DNA of 64,000 nt, taken from the NCBI GenBank assembly GCA_019510435.1, contig JAEKKJ010000007.1, forward strand, positions 62,001-126,000, written 5' to 3'. Below are positions 17,232 through 25,168 of the stretch, in pieces. Source of the DNA: Caulobacterales bacterium. Lineage in GTDB: Bacteria > Pseudomonadota > Alphaproteobacteria > Caulobacterales > Caulobacteraceae. The notes beneath the pieces were generated by a model. The model was not told the DNA's origin. It saw only the letters and a list, made by a program, of their open reading frames with translations, and made no database searches. The position numbers and the translations under genes are program-made. The first letter of the stretch is position 1. The number at the start of each line of letters is the position of its first letter.

Positions 17232-18551
17232 TCAGCCGGCGGGCGCGACCTCATCTCCCAGAATGAGGCTGACCGCCGCGGCTAGGTCGGGCGCCCGCAG
17301 ATCGGGCTCCGCCGCGAACCGGCCGTCCTTTCCAGCGTGGCCCGTCCCCACCAGGATGGACCGGACGCCGGTGCGCCGCGCCAGTTCCACGTCGATGGTG
17401 GTGTCCCCGATCAGCCAGGAGCGCCCAAGATCGATCTGCAGCTCCTCGGCGGCGCGGTCGATCAGCCCCGTGGCCGGCTTGCGGCATTCGCACACGAACT
17501 TCAGCTCCGACACCTCGCCGGGGAAGCCTTTGTCCGGATGGTGCGGGCAGTAGTAGAGCGCGTCCACATAGGCGTGGTCGCGGGCCAGCAGGGTGTCCAG
17601 GCGGGCGTGGATCTGGGCCAGGCCCTCCACCGTGGTGTCGCCGCGCGCGATCACCGGCTGGTTGGTGATCACCACCGAGCGGTAGGCCGAGCGGTTGATC
17701 CGCGCCACCGCCGCGCCGACGCCGGGATAGAGCGCCAGGTCCTGTGGCCGCGAGATGAGGCCGACCTCCTGGTTCAGCACGCCGTCGCGATCCAGGAAGA
17801 TCGCCGGCGCGCGGGTGCGCAGCGAGAGCCCGGCCACCTTGCCGGAGGCGATGTCGCGGCCGGTCTTGGCCAGGCGTTCGGGGGTGCCGGCGTCCTTGAT
17901 GTACTCGGGACTGCGGTAGCCGTAGAGCCGCTGGCCCTGGGCCACCATGGCGGCGAAGACGTGCTTGCCGAAGTCGGGCTTGGCCGGCAGGTCGGCCACC
18001 TGGGCCAGGGCCGCGCGCTCCAGCACATAGAGCCCGGCGTTCACCAGGTTCGGCAGGTCGATGCCCTCGGGATGGGGATAGCCGCGCATGCGGGTGACGT
18101 AGTTGTCGGCGTCGAGCTCGACGATGTCGGAGTCGAACGGGTGGTCGTTCGGATGGACCAGCAGGGTCGCCGCGGCGCCGTGGCGGCGATGGGCCTCCAC
18201 CAGCCGGTCCAGGTCCACGTCCAGCACCACGTCGCCGTACATGACGATGAAGCTGTCCTGCAGCTGCGGCAGGGCGTCCAGCACGGCGCCCGCAGTGCCG
18301 CGCGGCTCACCCTCGGCGATGCAGCGCACCGTGAGGCCCCAGCGCGAGCCGTCGCCGCAATAGTCGGCGATCAGGTCCGCCCGATAGCCGGAGAGGATCA
18401 CCACGTCCTTGAGGCTGGAGGCGGCCACCAGGTCCAGCTGGCGGCCCAGCAGCGTCGTGCCGGCCACCGGCGCCAGGGGCTTGGGCAGGTCCCCGGTGAT
18501 CTCGCGCAGCCGGGTGCCCATGCCGCCGGCCAGGATCACGACCTGGGTCAT
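17232..18551 (-). CDS. fused heptose-1-phosphate guanylyltransferase and heptose-bisphosphate phosphatase (HddC-GmhB)
   Basis: A 439-residue two-domain enzyme. Residues 1-240 are a nucleotidyltransferase with LAGGMGTRLREITGDLPKPL and the metal-binding MYGDVVLDVDLD. Residues 248-439 are a HAD phosphatase with FLDRDGVLN (catalytic Asp254/Asp256) and a GmhB-type zinc site (Cys335, His337, Cys354, Cys356). It would therefore perform both the C7 dephosphorylation and the GMP transfer that end GDP-heptose synthesis. The frame runs upstream through the epimerase gene, but ATG 18551 puts the nucleotidyltransferase motif at residue 7 and overlaps the epimerase stop by four bases, so this is the real start. 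Confidence 0.88.
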   Translation of the reverse strand: MTQVVILAGGMGTRLREITGDLPKPLAPVAGTTLLGRQLDLVAASSLKDVVILSGYRADLIADYCGDGSRWGLTVRCIAEGEPRGTAGAVLDALPQLQDSFIVMYGDVVLDVDLDRLVEAHRRHGAAATLLVHPNDHPFDSDIVELDADNYVTRMRGYPHPEGIDLPNLVNAGLYVLERAALAQVADLPAKPDFGKHVFAAMVAQGQRLYGYRSPEYIKDAGTPERLAKTGRDIASGKVAGLSLRTRAPAIFLDRDGVLNQEVGLISRPQDLALYPGVGAAVARINRSAYRSVVITNQPVIARGDTTVEGLAQIHARLDTLLARDHAYVDALYYCPHHPDKGFPGEVSELKFVCECRKPATGLIDRAAEELQIDLGRSWLIGDTTIDVELARRTGVRSILVGTGHAGKDGRFAAEPDLRAPDLAAAVSLILGDEVAPAG

Positions 18552-19504
18552 GCGAAGCCCCGTTCCACCGCGATCTCGCCGATCGCCCGCGCGATCGCCG
18601 CCGCCGACGACAGGGTCGGCCGCCACCCCAGCCGGGCCAGTTTCTCGACCGAGAAGGAGAAGCGCGGCACATCGCCCACCCAGCCGCGGTCGCCGCCGGT
18701 GTAGCGGATGCGCGCGCCGGTCTTGGAGGCGGCGATGACGCCGGCCGCGATCCCGGCCACGTCGAAGCCGTCGTCTTCCGGCCCGATATTGTAGATCTGC
18801 CGCGGGGCCTCGCCGCCGTTCGCGACGATGAACAGCATGGCCTCGATCAGCTCGCTGGCGTGCAGATAGGGCTTCTTCTGCTTGCCGTCGCCCAGCACTT
18901 CCAGCTCCGTCGGGTCTCGTCGAAGCTTCAGGAAGAGGTCGTTGATGACCCCGTGGGTCGCGCGGCCGCCGACCACGTTGGGGAAGCGGAAGATCCAGGC
19001 CTGGGCCAAGTGGGACTCCGCGCCGGCGCTGATCAGCGCCTCGCCCGCCAGCTTCATGGCGCCGTAGTTGGAGATCGGCAGCATCGGGCCGTGGGTCTCC
19101 ACCAAGGGCTCGGGCACGTCGCCATAGACCGCCGAGGTGGAGGCGAAGGCCAGCCGCCGCGCCCCGGTCGCCTTGGCGATCTCCAGCGCCCCGTGGCAGG
19201 TCATGAAGGTGTCGCGGATGTCGATCCGGCTGTCGGCGACGCCCGCGGCGATGTCGGAATTGGCGGCCAGGTGCCAGACGATGTCGGCGCCGGGCACAGG
19301 CCCGATGGCGGCCACGGCGGCGGCCGCGTCCGAGACGTCGCCCTCCACGAACCGGAACCCCGGATGCGGGAGCGCCAGCGCGAGGTTTTCCCGTGTGCCG
19401 CGGCTCAGGTTGTCGATACCGACGACGCTGTGGCCCTGCGCCAGGAGGCGGTCGACGAGCTGGCTGCCGATGAACCCGGCCGCACCCGTCACGATCATCG
19501 ACAT
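18548..19504 (-). CDS. NAD-dependent sugar epimerase/dehydratase
   Basis: A 318-residue extended SDR with GAAGFIGSQL at the N-terminus, NLSRGTRENL, WHLAANSDI, and Tyr/Lys of the catalytic motif in NYGAMKLAGE. It resembles UDP-glucose 4-epimerase and GDP-sugar epimerases; the substrate is not certain. Its position at the head of the heptose cassette suggests it acts on a nucleotide-linked hexose or heptose. ATG 19504 has GGAG eight bases upstream. The stop overlaps the next start by four bases. Confidence 0.82.
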   Translation of the reverse strand: MSMIVTGAAGFIGSQLVDRLLAQGHSVVGIDNLSRGTRENLALALPHPGFRFVEGDVSDAAAAVAAIGPVPGADIVWHLAANSDIAAGVADSRIDIRDTFMTCHGALEIAKATGARRLAFASTSAVYGDVPEPLVETHGPMLPISNYGAMKLAGEALISAGAESHLAQAWIFRFPNVVGGRATHGVINDLFLKLRRDPTELEVLGDGKQKKPYLHASELIEAMLFIVANGGEAPRQIYNIGPEDDGFDVAGIAAGVIAASKTGARIRYTGGDRGWVGDVPRFSFSVEKLARLGWRPTLSSAAAIARAIGEIAVERGFA

Positions 19505-19719
19505 CCGCTGCTCCGCCACGCGCCCTTGCGCCCCCAAAAGCAGGTATCGCGCAGGCAGTAAAGCAAACCCGAATGGGCTTCGGTCGCCGCCGGCATTGAC
19601 TGCGGACAAGCCATGCGATTCCTTGCCGCGCTGATCCGATCCGCACGTGGCGGCCTTAAGGCGCCCGTAGGAACTCCCCCGGATACAGGGCGTCCGAAAC
19701 CAGCGAGCGGCAAGGGATC

Positions 19720-20862
19720 ATGAAGACGATCGTCCACGTCACGGCCGACTTTCCGGATCCGATGGCGGAGGCCAAGACCCGCTCGGTCCTGAACCTCGTC
19801 GACAATACCGGCGGGTACCGACACGTGGTCTATTCGCTGAACCGGGCGAACTGGAAGAGCGGGGTGGTGCCCCTGCGCTTCGCGCCCGACCGCACGGCCT
19901 TGGCCTATGGCGCCCCGCCGAAGGGGCTGCTGCACGCGACGCGGCTGAAGCCGGTCACCGCCTGGATCCTGGACGACCTGCGCGCCAACGGGGTGAGCCC
20001 CGACATCATCCACGCCCACAAGATGTCGGTGGAGGGGCTGATCGCCCTGGATCTCGGCGCGGCGCTGGGCAAGCCCTACGTCTGCGACATCTGGGGCGAC
20101 ACCGACCTGAAGATCACCGAGGCCCGTCGTGACCTGGCGCCCAAGTGGCGCGAGATCCTGTCGAAGGCCGAGGCGGTGCTGGCCTGCGCCCCGTGGGCCA
20201 CCGACAAGTTCGCTGTGCGGTTCGGCCTGGACCGAGCCAAGACCGTGGTCCTGCCCCCCATCGTGCAGCGCGACACGTTCCAGAGCTCGGCGCCCGTCCG
20301 CCAGCCGCGGCTGATGACCCTGTTCAACCTGAACGTCCATGCGCGGAAAAACTTTGCCGGCCTGGTGCGGGCGGTCATGGCGGCGTCCAAGGCGGTCCCC
20401 GACATCTCGCTCGACGTCTGGGGCGTGGGCGGGCCGGAGGCCTTCTGCGAGGTCACCGACATCATCCGCGCCGCCGGCGCGGAGGGGCGCGTCACGCTGA
20501 AGGGGCGGCTGCCCCAGGCCGAGTTCGCCGCCATCCTCGGCAGCTATGCGGCCTTCGTCATGCCGACCCTGCGCGAGACCTTCGGCATGGTGTTCGTGGA
20601 GGCGTTGTTCTGCGGCCTGCCGGTCCTCTACACCAAGGACTGGAGCATCGACGGGCTCTTCGATCCGGCGGACGTGGGCTATGCCTGTCGCAGTTCCGAG
20701 GACGAGGACATCCGTCGCGGCCTGGAGCACCTGGTGGCTGAAGAGGCGAGCCTGAAGGCCCGCATCGCCCAGCTGCACAAGCGCGGCGGGCTTGCCCCCT
20801 ACACCCGCGACGGCGTGGTGCAGACCTATCGCCGGGTGATCGACGGCGTCGTCGGCGCGTAG
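19720..20862 (+). CDS. family 4 (GT-B) glycosyltransferase
   Basis: A 380-residue retaining-type glycosyltransferase. It starts TIVHVTADFPDP, has HAHKMSVEGL in the N-terminal domain, and carries the nucleotide-sugar binding region MPTLRETFGMVFVEALFCGLP with the E-x7-E pair. It is read outward from a 215-base divergent region shared with the epimerase gene. Its last 37 bases overlap the 3-prime end of the convergent O-antigen ligase gene. Confidence 0.85.
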   Translation: MKTIVHVTADFPDPMAEAKTRSVLNLVDNTGGYRHVVYSLNRANWKSGVVPLRFAPDRTALAYGAPPKGLLHATRLKPVTAWILDDLRANGVSPDIIHAHKMSVEGLIALDLGAALGKPYVCDIWGDTDLKITEARRDLAPKWREILSKAEAVLACAPWATDKFAVRFGLDRAKTVVLPPIVQRDTFQSSAPVRQPRLMTLFNLNVHARKNFAGLVRAVMAASKAVPDISLDVWGVGGPEAFCEVTDIIRAAGAEGRVTLKGRLPQAEFAAILGSYAAFVMPTLRETFGMVFVEALFCGLPVLYTKDWSIDGLFDPADVGYACRSSEDEDIRRGLEHLVAEEASLKARIAQLHKRGGLAPYTRDGVVQTYRRVIDGVVGA

Positions 20863-22547
20863 CCCACCTGCCGCGCCTGCAACTGGGCGCGGTAGGTCAG
20901 GGCGAAGGACGCGCCCAGCATCATGAACACCAGGGGGTGGTTGGCGTCCTGGCTGAACACCGACTTGATGATCACGAAGTTGATGAGCGAGACGGCCAGG
21001 GGCAGCAGCATGGTGAGCTCGCCCTCGGGCTTCAGCTGGACGACGGCCTTTCCGCCCGTCCAGGCGAGCCGCAGGAACATGCCGTAGAACAGGATGAAGC
21101 CGAGGATGCCGAAGTCCATCAGGATCGTGATGTAGTAGGAATCCAGCGTGCCCCGACCGTTGGGGCTGACGAAGCCGATGGTTCGCGAGGCTTCGCCGAT
21201 GCCGTGTCCCCACGGCGCATGGAACAGCCGCGGCCAGGCCAGCGACCACTGGATCTTTCGGCTCTCCGTACTGGCCTGCTGCGCCCCGCCGCCCCACACC
21301 TTGTCGCGCAGGGCGCCCACGGCGAAGGTGGCGAGGACGGTCATGGCCAGGAGGACCGGATAGGCCAGGACCATGGCCGGCGCGAGCAAGCTGTTGCGGT
21401 TGCGCCGCCACAGCAGCGACGCCCAGATCAGCGCATAGGCCATGACCGAGCCCATCAGGGCGACGATGCCGAGCCGCGAGTCCGCGAGCAGGATCAGGTA
21501 GAGCGCCAAGGGCAGGTATACGGCGCCGGCGACGCGCAGATAGGCCGGCCCTCGGCTCATGGCCATGTGGAGCGCGAAGGGGGCCGCCAAGCCGAGCAGC
21601 TCGGCGAGCCCCAAGGGCGTGGTGGCGGTGCTCTGCACGCGGTGGACGCCCAGCGCCGATCGGGCCGAACCCGCGAGCAGGCTGTCGATCAGCTCGCCGT
21701 CCACCTTCAGCAGGGATGGGATGTGCTCCGCCCAGGGCAGGGTTGCAATGGCGCTCTCCCACAGGCCCATGAAGCAAACGCAGTAGCAGAGCCCGATGAG
21801 CATCCGGGCCCAGCGCTCGACAAAGCCGGGGATGGTGAAAACGTAGACGCTGACGAAGAAGATCGCCGTGCAGTTGGTCTGGAAGACGATCCACTTGTTG
21901 CTGGCCAGCGCGAGACGGCTGGAGAAGGCGATCGACAGCGTCTGGATCACGATGAACCCGAGGAACATCTTCCAGCCGATCGGATCGCTCAGCAGGGTCT
22001 TGTGCATGTGCTGCCGGAACCCCTTGGAGACCGACGTGGCGATCAGGAGGATGATCACCATCGGCATGCCGGTGAGCCGCAGGAGGGTCAGCCAGGGGAG
22101 GTGGGGCAGGGCGACGCAGATGTAGTTGGGCCAGAGCGTCAGCGCCGCCAGGAAGGCGAGATAGAACGGCTCGAGCGCCTTGGTCGGGGCGTATTCGCCC
22201 TGGGGCAGGGTCCAGATGATCAGCAGCGCCAGGACCGGCAGCGGCGCGATCAGGGGCATGATGTAGAACGGCGCGCTGATGCCGAAGGCGAAGCCCCAGA
22301 CGAGGGCCAGCACGGCAAGGGCGACCAGGAAGCCGATGCCGAGGGTGCGCGAGCCGACCCCTCGCCGGTAGCCCGCCAGCAACGCGCGTTCGTCGCGCGC
22401 CGCCTGGATGCGCGCCGAGCGCCCGCGCCATCGCGACAGCAGGGACGCCCGCGGCTCGCCGCGCGGGCCCTTCTTGGTGCGAGCGGGCTTCGGCGCCTTG
22501 TCACGGCGCCGGCGCTCGGGTTTTGGCGGTTTCGGCTTTTCGCTCAA
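20826..22547 (-). CDS. O-antigen ligase/polymerase-like membrane protein (Wzy or WaaL type)
   Basis: A 573-residue integral membrane protein. A very basic N-terminal tail (KPKPPKPERRRRDKAPK and more, about 60 residues) precedes roughly 11-12 membrane segments. The large periplasmic loop contains RAAxGHGIGEAS-like sequence (APWGHGIGEASRTIGFVSP), which fits the O-antigen ligase (Wzy_C) family. In this locus it is the best candidate polymerase. Its 3-prime end overlaps the convergent glycosyltransferase by 37 bases, and its start overlaps the pyruvyltransferase stop. Confidence 0.8.
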   Translation of the reverse strand: MSEKPKPPKPERRRRDKAPKPARTKKGPRGEPRASLLSRWRGRSARIQAARDERALLAGYRRGVGSRTLGIGFLVALAVLALVWGFAFGISAPFYIMPLIAPLPVLALLIIWTLPQGEYAPTKALEPFYLAFLAALTLWPNYICVALPHLPWLTLLRLTGMPMVIILLIATSVSKGFRQHMHKTLLSDPIGWKMFLGFIVIQTLSIAFSSRLALASNKWIVFQTNCTAIFFVSVYVFTIPGFVERWARMLIGLCYCVCFMGLWESAIATLPWAEHIPSLLKVDGELIDSLLAGSARSALGVHRVQSTATTPLGLAELLGLAAPFALHMAMSRGPAYLRVAGAVYLPLALYLILLADSRLGIVALMGSVMAYALIWASLLWRRNRNSLLAPAMVLAYPVLLAMTVLATFAVGALRDKVWGGGAQQASTESRKIQWSLAWPRLFHAPWGHGIGEASRTIGFVSPNGRGTLDSYYITILMDFGILGFILFYGMFLRLAWTGGKAVVQLKPEGELTMLLPLAVSLINFVIIKSVFSQDANHPLVFMMLGASFALTYRAQLQARQVGYAPTTPSITRR

Positions 22548-23737
22548 GTCTGCTTCCGCTCCGCGACGGCCGTGAAGAGCGCGACGAGTTCGTCATCATA
22601 GGCCTTGAGGGCGTCGGCCACCACGGCCTGGCCCGCCGCGACGGCCTCTTGCAGCGGTGCGCGCTCGTTCACGCAGCCGATCAGATAGGCGAGCGCCTCA
22701 TCTGTCGACATGCCCGAGACGGGGACGCCGTATTCGTAGCCGAGAACCCCTTGGAACAGGCCCGAGAACTTGCGGCTGTAGGCCACCGGCGCCACGGCGA
22801 CGCCCGACGAATAGGCGGCGATGCAGGCGTGCATGCGGCCGGCCACCAGGAAATCCAGGCCCGCGATGCAGGACTTGGCCGCCGACGGCGAGGGGAAATT
22901 CGGCACGCGGATGGCGCCCGGAAACTCCGCCACCAGCCGGTCGGCGACGCGGCCGTCGTCGTCCATCGGCAGGGCGTTGCCGGTGACGTGGGAGATCAGG
23001 TGCACCCGCGTCCTGGGCCGCTTCAGCATTTCGGCCACGAAGCGGCGCATCAGCTCGGCGTAGTCCACCTGCAGCCCGAACTCGTTGGCGCCGGTGTAGC
23101 CGCCGTTGAACAGCAGGCCCGAGATATTGACCCCGATCTCGTCGAAGCCGTCCGCGGCGCGCGGCGGCCGCTCGAAAGGCAGGCGGAAGGCCACGTCGAT
23201 CGACTGCACCGCCCGCGCGCCGGGCGCCATCTTCTTGATCGCCGCGAACGACTGCGGGTCCCGCGCCACCACGGCGACGGCGCGGCGCATGGTGTGCGCG
23301 GCCAGGGCGGTCTGCGGCTGCTTGCTGAAGGGCCCGATGGTCTGGGGGCTGAACAGCAGGGGCACGCGCAGGCCCTCGGCGATCAGCTTGGAGAGGAACA
23401 GGAAGCCGAACCGCTTGGCGCCATAGATGTCGGTGAAGCTGTCGCCCATCCCGATGTCCAGGATGCAGTCCAGCCCGCGGACGGTCCTGGCGTAGCCGCC
23501 GGGCGACAGCATCGAGCGCGTGGTGATCTCGAAGGCGTCGATATCGGGCCCCTCGACGTAGGGCGTCTCCAGGTCGTTGGCGAATTCCAGCAGGGTGAAG
23601 CGCGGGGTGACGCCCGCCCGCTCCGCAGCCGCCCGCGCCGCGATCAGGTTGCCGACCGTCAGGGCGCCGATGCCCAGGTTGCCGGGTCCGCGCCCATGCC
23701 AGAGCAGTCCGACCGAGATCTCGCGGCTCGACATCAT
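22544..23737 (-). CDS. polysaccharide pyruvyltransferase family protein
   Basis: A 397-residue member of the WcaK/CsaB polysaccharide pyruvyltransferase family. Visible features are VGLLWHGRGPGNLGIGALTV at the N-terminus, SPQTIGPF in the middle and LDFLVAGRMHACIAAYSSG in the C-terminal GT-B-like half, with the conserved RMH. It would add a pyruvyl ketal to a sugar, giving the polymer negative charge. It starts with two ATG codons overlapping the VOC gene stop; the first (23737) is used. An FrhB-like protein, often found with this family, lies at 31.4 kb. Confidence 0.85.
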   Translation of the reverse strand: MMSSREISVGLLWHGRGPGNLGIGALTVGNLIAARAAAERAGVTPRFTLLEFANDLETPYVEGPDIDAFEITTRSMLSPGGYARTVRGLDCILDIGMGDSFTDIYGAKRFGFLFLSKLIAEGLRVPLLFSPQTIGPFSKQPQTALAAHTMRRAVAVVARDPQSFAAIKKMAPGARAVQSIDVAFRLPFERPPRAADGFDEIGVNISGLLFNGGYTGANEFGLQVDYAELMRRFVAEMLKRPRTRVHLISHVTGNALPMDDDGRVADRLVAEFPGAIRVPNFPSPSAAKSCIAGLDFLVAGRMHACIAAYSSGVAVAPVAYSRKFSGLFQGVLGYEYGVPVSGMSTDEALAYLIGCVNERAPLQEAVAAGQAVVADALKAYDDELVALFTAVAERKQT

Positions 23738-24138
23738 GGCTCCAGCAGCTGGACGTATTCGATCTGGACGCCGCGCGTGTAGATCGGGCTCAGGAAGTTG
23801 CACATGAACGGCCCGGCGCCCTTCACATGCTCGGGCTCCAAGAGCTTCATCTCCTGGGCCTCCAGGTCGCGGGCCACGGCGTCCAGGTCGGCCACCTGCA
23901 GGGCGATGTGGTGCAGGCCGCCGGCGCCCTTGTTGAACCGGGCCAGCGGGCCGCCGTCGGGCACCACGAACTCGATCGGGGAGCCGCTCGCAGCCTTGGT
24001 GAAGATGCACAGCGCCGACCACTGGGGCACGAAGCCGCGATAGTCCTCCTGCAGGCCCATGATGGCCATCAGGGTGGCGGCGTCCTCCTCGCTGGGCTGG
24101 ACGATGCCGACGTGGTGGAGGGGCGGGGAGGGGATCAT
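23734..24138 (-). CDS. VOC-fold protein, methylmalonyl-CoA epimerase-like
   Basis: A 134-residue protein with two beta-alpha-beta-beta-beta modules of the vicinal oxygen chelate fold. Candidate metal ligands His9 (LHHVGIV), Glu56 (PIEFVV), His77 (LHHIALQV) and Glu127 (VQIEYVQ) are all present, in the places used by methylmalonyl-CoA epimerase and glyoxalase I. It is therefore probably catalytic. Overlapping start and stop codons tie it to the SGNH-like gene before it and the pyruvyltransferase after it. It may epimerise an acyl substituent; this is inferred from context. Confidence 0.75.
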   Translation of the reverse strand: MIPSPPLHHVGIVQPSEEDAATLMAIMGLQEDYRGFVPQWSALCIFTKAASGSPIEFVVPDGGPLARFNKGAGGLHHIALQVADLDAVARDLEAQEMKLLEPEHVKGAGPFMCNFLSPIYTRGVQIEYVQLLEP

Positions 24139-25157
24139 CGCGGTTGCGCCTTGCCTTGCAGCGCCTCGGCCACCGGCGCGACCAGCCAGTCGGTCAGGTC
24201 GTCGGCGGCGGGGCTCGTGAGGTGGCCATAGTCCGCGAACATTTCCGAGTGGTCCGCCACGAAACCGGCATTCCAGGTAGGCCCGAACTGGTCGTAGAAG
24301 TCCTGCTCCTGCAGCTCCGTCGCCCCTGTATAGTAGGGTAAGAACAGGAACGTCACCTGGGCTCCACGAGCGTGGGCCAGAGTAACGATCTTGCGAATGT
24401 AATAACGTTCGTCTCCGAACTCATAGTCAGCGTACTTCCGCGGCAGAATCGGCGGAACGATGCCCGCATTCCACTTATTCACGCCCCGCATCAGCTCGCT
24501 CATGGTCGCGGGGTAGCTGGCGTGCTTGATGCCGCCGCCAGGCAACACGACGTCGCCTGTGGTGTTGACCGTGTGGCCTCGGTAGTGCGCCGGGTCGAAC
24601 GTCTTGGTCGGGCCCAGCACCCCAGGGGCCAGGTCCGCCACGAAGAGCTCGGCCTGCCGATAGGGCAGGTAGACCAGGTCCGAGAGGTAGTTGAAGTCCG
24701 TCGGATAGCCGGGGTTCACGATGTCGGCGCGCGGGGCCAGGAACTTGTAGGTGGAGTGGCCGAAGCGGCTGGGCTTTTCCATGACGCCGATGACCACGAG
24801 CTTTGGCCGCTTGGTCTGCATCAGCTCGCGGAAGATGATCCAGTTGATGTTGCGACCCGCCTCCGGCAGCGAGAAGTTCACGACGTTGGAGGGCAGGCCG
24901 CGCGCCGCCAGGGCGGCGCCGAGGCGCGGCGCGTCGACGCCGGCGCCGATCCGCGACGGGCCCAGGAACACCACGTCCACCGGCTGCGGGTCGAAGTGGC
25001 TGCGCTCGTAGATCCACTGCGAGCGGGCGTGAATGGTGCCGGCCAGCAGCTTCCAGCGCTGGTACGGGTTCTCGGGCAGCAGGCTGAGGCCCACGGCGAC
25101 CGCCAGGGCCACGCCCAGGATCGCCAGGGTCTTGCGGAAGGCGTGCAAGGGTCGCAT
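24135..25157 (-). CDS. membrane-anchored SGNH/DltD-like protein paired with MBOAT
   Basis: A 340-residue protein with one N-terminal membrane anchor (about 9-27) and a periplasmic domain. A possible nucleophile Ser68 lies in VVFLGPSRIG and a D-x-x-H pair (Asp309, His312) near the end, the spacing of the SGNH hydrolase Ser/Asp/His triad as in DltD and AlgX/AlgJ-type proteins. Such proteins accept an acyl group from a membrane-bound O-acyltransferase and transfer it to polysaccharide. It lies 11 bases after the MBOAT gene. ATG 25157 is chosen over a longer frame because it puts the membrane anchor at the N-terminus. Confidence 0.72.
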   Translation of the reverse strand: MRPLHAFRKTLAILGVALAVAVGLSLLPENPYQRWKLLAGTIHARSQWIYERSHFDPQPVDVVFLGPSRIGAGVDAPRLGAALAARGLPSNVVNFSLPEAGRNINWIIFRELMQTKRPKLVVIGVMEKPSRFGHSTYKFLAPRADIVNPGYPTDFNYLSDLVYLPYRQAELFVADLAPGVLGPTKTFDPAHYRGHTVNTTGDVVLPGGGIKHASYPATMSELMRGVNKWNAGIVPPILPRKYADYEFGDERYYIRKIVTLAHARGAQVTFLFLPYYTGATELQEQDFYDQFGPTWNAGFVADHSEMFADYGHLTSPAADDLTDWLVAPVAEALQGKAQPR

Positions 25158-25168
25158 CGGCCGCTCCG

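Noticed and set aside
17232..19646. A single 804-codon minus-strand frame covering the heptose enzyme and the epimerase region
   Set aside because: Only the part from 18551 encodes a recognisable protein. The upstream extension is a shadow of the epimerase gene (318 aa, different frame), whose stop overlaps the true start.
19495..22431. A 978-codon minus-strand frame across the glycosyltransferase and ligase genes
   Set aside because: It is out of frame with the O-antigen ligase, antisense to the glycosyltransferase, and composed of low-information Arg/Gly/Ala-rich sequence.
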